Source of the DNA: Alcaligenaceae bacterium
GTDB taxonomy: Bacteria > Pseudomonadota > Gammaproteobacteria > Burkholderiales > Burkholderiaceae_B
Assembly (NCBI GenBank): GCA_947380655.1
Contig: CANCRX010000001.1
Span: 50,040 to 114,039 of the forward strand
Reading direction: 5' to 3'
DNA length: 64,000 bases
Part shown: positions 60,091 through 64,000 of the stretch, one piece after another
Position numbering within the stretch: the stretch's first letter is position 1
How the letters are laid out: each line of letters begins with the position of its first letter
Program-made: the position numbers and the translations under genes
The notes under the pieces: model-generated
What the model was told of the DNA's origin: nothing
Database searches by the model: none
What the model saw: only the letters and a program-made list of their open reading frames with translations

Positions 60091-61062
60091 TTAGTCGAGT
60101 TGAACACCTAGTTTTTTAACGAGCGCGCCCAGTCGGTCTGCTTCAGAAAGAATTAATGCTTTGAATTCTTCAGGCGTGCCGCCGACGACTTCACTGCCGA
60201 TCGCTTCCCAGCGCTTTGCAAATTCAGGATCTTTAAAAATTTCATTCAAGGCAACGTTATATCGGGTCACGATAGCCTGAGGAGTCTTTGCCGGTAAAGC
60301 GATACCGTGCCACGCAAAGTAATCGAAGCCTTTAAGTCCTGACTCATCCATAGTTGGCACGTTTGGCAAAACGGGCGAACGCTTGATGGTTGTGACGGCA
60401 ATAGGGTACAACTGACCTGACTGGATGTATTTGATTGAACCCGCCATGATGTCGCACATACTGAAGATTTGGCCGCCTAACAGATCATTGACTGCAGGGC
60501 TCGCACCTTTGTAGGGAATGTGTTGCAGTGGGGCGCCCGACATACTTTTGATCAGTTCTGGTCCCAGATGTTGTGGTGAACCATTGCCGGCAGAGCCAAA
60601 ACTTACTTTTGTCGGATTGGCCTTCGCATAATCAATGTACTGTTGAAGGGTTTTGATGTCTGAGTTGGCTTTGACCTCTAGGACCAGAGGAAATTTTGAA
60701 ATCTGGATGACGGGCTCCAGGTCTTTAATCGGGTCGTAGTTCAGATTTTTGAATAATGTCTGATTGACAGACATATTGCCGCTTGCGGCCAGCAAAATGG
60801 TGTATCCGTCCGGTTTCGCTTTAGCAACTGCACCACTGCCGATGTTGCCGCTCGCACCTGCTTTGTTCTCTACGATGACCGTTGTGCCGAGTTTCTGACC
60901 GAGCGGGACGGAGAGTAATCGCGCCATGATATCGGTCGGCCCACCGGGTGGATAAGGGACGATGAATGTAATGTTTTGAGTCGGCCATTTATCCTGGGCT
61001 ACGGCAAAAAGTGGAAGACTTGCCAGTAAGGTGCCTAATAAGACTTTTTTAACTTTATTCAA
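60091..61062 (-). CDS. Bug family substrate-binding protein
   Basis: This is a periplasmic Bug/TctC receptor of 323 residues. The TTG at 61062 is used as start because GAGAGG lies five bases upstream and a normal signal peptide follows (NKVKKVLLGTLLASLPLFAVAQ). Earlier in-frame codons give a non-signal leader. The mature part shows WPTQNITFIVPYPPGGPTDIMAR, ENKAGASGNIGSGAVAKAKPDGYT and HIPYKGASPAVNDLLGGQ. A strong terminator follows. It is divergent from the ABC exporter, which also uses TTG. Confidence 0.92.
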   Translation of the reverse strand: MNKVKKVLLGTLLASLPLFAVAQDKWPTQNITFIVPYPPGGPTDIMARLLSVPLGQKLGTTVIVENKAGASGNIGSGAVAKAKPDGYTILLAASGNMSVNQTLFKNLNYDPIKDLEPVIQISKFPLVLEVKANSDIKTLQQYIDYAKANPTKVSFGSAGNGSPQHLGPELIKSMSGAPLQHIPYKGASPAVNDLLGGQIFSMCDIMAGSIKYIQSGQLYPIAVTTIKRSPVLPNVPTMDESGLKGFDYFAWHGIALPAKTPQAIVTRYNVALNEIFKDPEFAKRWEAIGSEVVGGTPEEFKALILSEADRLGALVKKLGVQLD

Positions 61063-61149
61063 GATCGCCTCTCTCGTGGGTATATTTGGTTCTGCATATC
61101 CTGCAATAATGGGCAGCAAGCAGTTATGACAGTATTTTAAGGGATTATT

Positions 61150-62985
61150 TTGCGACCACACTTTAGCCGGTCTTCAGGTCACGACTCAGACCGCGCCGCT
61201 CCCAGAGCCAATCTGACAGATTGGGGGGTCATTCGTGATCTTTTGCCTTATTTGCTTGCGTATAAGGTCCGTGTCTTTTTGGCGATTGCTTGCCTGATTG
61301 CAGCCAAATTTGCCAATTTAGGCATTCCTTTGCTTCTCAAGCAGCTAATCGATACGCTCGATATTAAAAATAATGTTGCGACGGCTTTACTGGTTGTGCC
61401 GGTCGGCATCATCGTCGGTTATGGCTTGTTGAGATTTTCTGCGTCGATGTTTTCTGAGTTACGTGAAGCCCTATTTTCACGCGTCACACAACATGCAGTT
61501 CGGCAAATCGCTCTCGAAGTATTCAAACATTTACACGCACTATCCTTAAGATTCCATCTCAGTCGACAAACAGGAGGTGTGAGTCGCGATATTGAGCGAG
61601 GTACGCGCGCGATTCAATCGCTTGTTTCCTACACGCTTTACAGTATCTTGCCCACTATTATTGAGTTCGCTCTGGTACTTGGGTACTTTGCGATCTTCTA
61701 CGATATCTGGTTCGCAGCAATCACTTTGTCCGCCCTGGTTGTGTATATCGGATTCACCATTGTTGTGACAGAGTGGAGAACGCATTTGCGGCGCACGATG
61801 AATGACATGGATTCACGTGCAAATCAAAAAGCCATTGATTCGCTTTTAAATTTCGAAACGGTTAAATATTTTGGCAACGAAGCGTTCGAAGCGCGTCGGT
61901 ACGATGAAAATTTAATTCGGTATCAAGCGGCAGCCATTAAATCCCAACAGTCGCTTGCGTTCTTGAATTTAGGTCAGCAAGCGATTATTGCTGTGGGTCT
62001 GGTTTTAATTCTCTGGCGAGCAACGCTGGGAGTGACGGACGGTTCCATGACCCTCGGGGATCTGGTGCTGGTCAATACACTCATGATTCAACTCTATATA
62101 CCTTTGAATTTTTTAGGTGTTATCTACCGTGAGATTAAACAGTCGTTAACTGATCTTGACAGGATGTTTACGTTGCTGACCGCGGATAAAGAGGTTGCTG
62201 ATCGTCCTGGAGCGCCCCTATTGCATATTCAGGATGCCGCAATAGGTCCAGAGGTTCGATTCGACCATGTCAGCTTTCATTACGATCCGAAACGTGAAAT
62301 TTTGAAGGACATTAGTTTTGTAATGCCCGCGGGTACGATTACCGCTGTGGTAGGCAGGAGTGGTGCGGGAAAGAGTACGTTGGCACGATTACTTTTCCGT
62401 TTTTATGACGTTCAATCTGGTCAGATTTTGCTAGATAATCAGGATATTAAATCTGTTCAGCAAACGAGTTTGCGTCAGTCGATTGGAATCGTTCCGCAAG
62501 ATACGGTTTTATTTAACGACACAATCGCCTACAACATTGCCTATGGTCGACCTGGAGCAACGCAGGACGAAATTGAACAGGCGGCCAGAGCAGCACAGAT
62601 GGATCATTTCATTGAGCAGCTGCCAGACCGTTACGAGACTCAGGTTGGTGAGCGAGGATTAAAGTTGTCTGGCGGTGAAAAGCAACGCGTAGCGATTGCC
62701 AGGACTTTGCTTAAAAAGCCAGCGATGTTAATTTTTGATGAGGCGACCTCTGCGCTGGATTCAAAAACCGAGCGTGCACTGCAAGAAGAGTTATCCGGAC
62801 TCGCGCGCAACCGTACTACTTTGATTATTGCGCATAGGCTTTCAACAATCGTACATGCAGATCAGATCCTTGTGATGGATCATGGCAAGATTGTTGAGCG
62901 TGGAACTCACGCGGAATTGATTCAAGCTCAGGGCGCTTATGCGCAAATGTGGCATTTACAAAAGCGAGAGGCTGTTGAGGTGTAA
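61150..62985 (+). CDS. Atm1-type (ABCB7/HMT1) ABC exporter
   Basis: This 611-residue half-transporter has six membrane spans fused to an ATPase. The N-terminal part contains LRFHLSRQTGGVSRDIERGTRAIQSLVSYTLYSI and NFETVKYFGNEAFEARRYDENL, hallmark Atm1 blocks for glutathione binding. The ATPase has Walker A GRSGAGKSTLARL, signature LSGGEKQRVAIA and Walker B MLIFDEATSALD. Atm1-type exporters move glutathione persulfide or metal-glutathione complexes, so a role in sulfur or metal stress is plausible. The TTG start has AAGGG six bases upstream. Confidence 0.92.
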   Translation: MRPHFSRSSGHDSDRAAPRANLTDWGVIRDLLPYLLAYKVRVFLAIACLIAAKFANLGIPLLLKQLIDTLDIKNNVATALLVVPVGIIVGYGLLRFSASMFSELREALFSRVTQHAVRQIALEVFKHLHALSLRFHLSRQTGGVSRDIERGTRAIQSLVSYTLYSILPTIIEFALVLGYFAIFYDIWFAAITLSALVVYIGFTIVVTEWRTHLRRTMNDMDSRANQKAIDSLLNFETVKYFGNEAFEARRYDENLIRYQAAAIKSQQSLAFLNLGQQAIIAVGLVLILWRATLGVTDGSMTLGDLVLVNTLMIQLYIPLNFLGVIYREIKQSLTDLDRMFTLLTADKEVADRPGAPLLHIQDAAIGPEVRFDHVSFHYDPKREILKDISFVMPAGTITAVVGRSGAGKSTLARLLFRFYDVQSGQILLDNQDIKSVQQTSLRQSIGIVPQDTVLFNDTIAYNIAYGRPGATQDEIEQAARAAQMDHFIEQLPDRYETQVGERGLKLSGGEKQRVAIARTLLKKPAMLIFDEATSALDSKTERALQEELSGLARNRTTLIIAHRLSTIVHADQILVMDHGKIVERGTHAELIQAQGAYAQMWHLQKREAVEV

Positions 62986-63044
62986 GCGTAGATCGTTGCG
63001 CATAATTTAATATCAGACAAAAAATTTAAAAAATTGAGATCGAT

Positions 63045-64000
63045 ATGAAAACAAATAAACGTCACGCAATCATGAGTGGATTGTTTGGTTGCGCTTTAGT
63101 TATGGCCTTAACCAATGTATCGGCACAGGAGTGGCCGACTAAGCCTATTCGTTTTATCGTGCCATTTTCAGCAGGGGGTGCCAACGATCTGATGGCACGT
63201 GCTGCGGCTGAAGGCGCTTCAAAAGAACTGGGTTATCCCGTCATTATCGAAAACAAACCTGGTGCGGGCGGTAATCTTGGCTCAGCCTTTGTGGCTAAGA
63301 GCGCTCCTGATGGTTATACATTCCTGATCAGTGCCGCCGGTGTCATCACAAACAGCATGATCAAGAAAGTGAACCCCTATAAGGATTCCGATCTGGTACC
63401 GGTCGTCATGATCGGACTGTCTCCCTCTGTCATCGTTGTTTCGTCTACGTCACCCTATAACAATCTGCGTGAATTCGTCGACGCGTCGAAAAAAGGGCAG
63501 GGCTTTAATTTCGCAACGGCAGGAACGGGCAGTACGCCACATTTTGTTGCGGAAATACTGAATACGAAATACGGTGCCAAGCTCATTCCCGTTCCTTACA
63601 AGAGTGGTTCAGAAAGCGCTTCGGCCGTGATGGGCCGTCATGTTGAGGGGACCTCGGAAGCAAGCATTGTCGCGTTGCCTCATATCCGTACTGGCGATAA
63701 ATTCAAAGCACTCGCAACGACTTGGACCAAGCGTTTAACGGTCTATCCAGAATTAGCAACTGCAACTGAGCAAGGTTTTGGTGAGCTGCAGATCGCGCAC
63801 TGGGCTGGAGTCCATGCACCTGCCGGGGTGTCCCCAGCAATCATGGACAAGCTCGCTGCAGCAGTCGATGCGGCGATGAAATCTCCTGCGGTTGCTGATC
63901 GTCTAAAAAACATGGGCATTGAACCTGTCGGTGGATCGCGGGCAGATTTCAATCGTTTTGTGGATGCCGAGCGCGCTCGGTTAGGTGAGGTTGTTCGCGC
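63045..64000 (+). CDS. Bug family substrate-binding protein (3' end beyond the window)
   Basis: An open frame runs from ATG at 63045 to the window end (318 codons), so only the last few residues are missing. The signal peptide (MSGLFGCALVMALTNVSAQ) is followed by EWPTKPIRFIVPFSAGGANDLMARAAAEG. Then come ENKPGAGGNLGSAFVAKSAPDGYTFL, GTGSTPHFVAEILNT, PVPYKSGSESASAVMGRHVE and HWAGVHAPAGVSPAIMDKL, all normal Bug/TctC blocks. It lies 59 bases after the Atm1-type gene on the same strand and may be co-transcribed or separate. Confidence 0.9.
   Translation, partial: MKTNKRHAIMSGLFGCALVMALTNVSAQEWPTKPIRFIVPFSAGGANDLMARAAAEGASKELGYPVIIENKPGAGGNLGSAFVAKSAPDGYTFLISAAGVITNSMIKKVNPYKDSDLVPVVMIGLSPSVIVVSSTSPYNNLREFVDASKKGQGFNFATAGTGSTPHFVAEILNTKYGAKLIPVPYKSGSESASAVMGRHVEGTSEASIVALPHIRTGDKFKALATTWTKRLTVYPELATATEQGFGELQIAHWAGVHAPAGVSPAIMDKLAAAVDAAMKSPAVADRLKNMGIEPVGGSRADFNRFVDAERARLGEVVR

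Noticed and set aside
1..64000. tRNA, rRNA, CRISPR arrays, insertion sequences, prophage genes or attachment sites
   Set aside because: No cloverleaf-like sequence with tRNA conserved positions, rRNA blocks, spaced repeats, transposase or integrase motifs were recognised. A covariance-model scan would be needed to exclude small RNAs.

Overview
The window looks like chromosomal DNA from a betaproteobacterium of the order Burkholderiales, perhaps an Alcaligenaceae-like lineage. This rests on five Bug-type (TctC) periplasmic binding proteins in 64 kb, a CioAB-type bd oxidase, an Atm1-type ABC exporter, and the dense set of CoA- and molybdenum-enzyme catabolic genes at moderate GC. The genus cannot be fixed from the sequence. 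No rRNA, tRNA, CRISPR array or insertion sequence was recognised.

Layout. 1-6925: a truncated TAXI-like binding protein, a LysE exporter, a Bug protein, an AzgA-type purine permease, two MFS transporters, a DUF1330 protein and a nitrobindin-like protein. 7057-13964: one tightly packed operon (MaoC hydratase, Bug protein, MmgE/PrpD, acyl-CoA dehydrogenase, CaiB CoA-transferase, GntR regulator, CitE-like lyase). Its enzyme set matches the itaconate degradation locus of Pseudomonas aeruginosa. A sigma-70 promoter and a perfect 14-bp palindrome sit in front of it. 13976-22350: a mixed catabolic region (Bug, metallo-beta-lactamase fold, MDR oxidoreductase, flavin reductase, TSUP exporter, two alpha/beta hydrolases, AhpD-like, RidA).

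22503-34006 (minus strand): an apparent catabolic operon. It has an amidohydrolase, a three-subunit xanthine-dehydrogenase-type molybdenum hydroxylase with a CoxG-like protein, a complete Liv-type ABC importer, and a DUF1116 protein related to the AllG subunit of oxamate carbamoyltransferase. 34257-55612 (plus strand): a MarR regulator, two tandem Tat-exported IorAB-type molybdenum hydroxylases translationally coupled to soxXYZA and fccAB, a second paralogous MarR, a PreA-like dehydrogenase, HyuA/HyuB hydantoinase-type subunits, an orphan TRAP binding protein, and a second CoxL/CoxM/CoxS hydroxylase whose small subunit is fused to CoxG. My inference is that 22.5-55.6 kb is an island for uptake, hydroxylation, reduction and hydrolytic opening of an unknown N-heterocycle. 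The linked Sox/flavocytochrome c genes suggest the substrate may release reduced sulfur.

55639-64000 returns to more ordinary genes: a histidine phosphatase, RluE-like pseudouridine synthase, CioAB quinol oxidase, RraA-family protein, a Bug protein with a clear terminator, an Atm1-type exporter, and a Bug gene cut by the window end.
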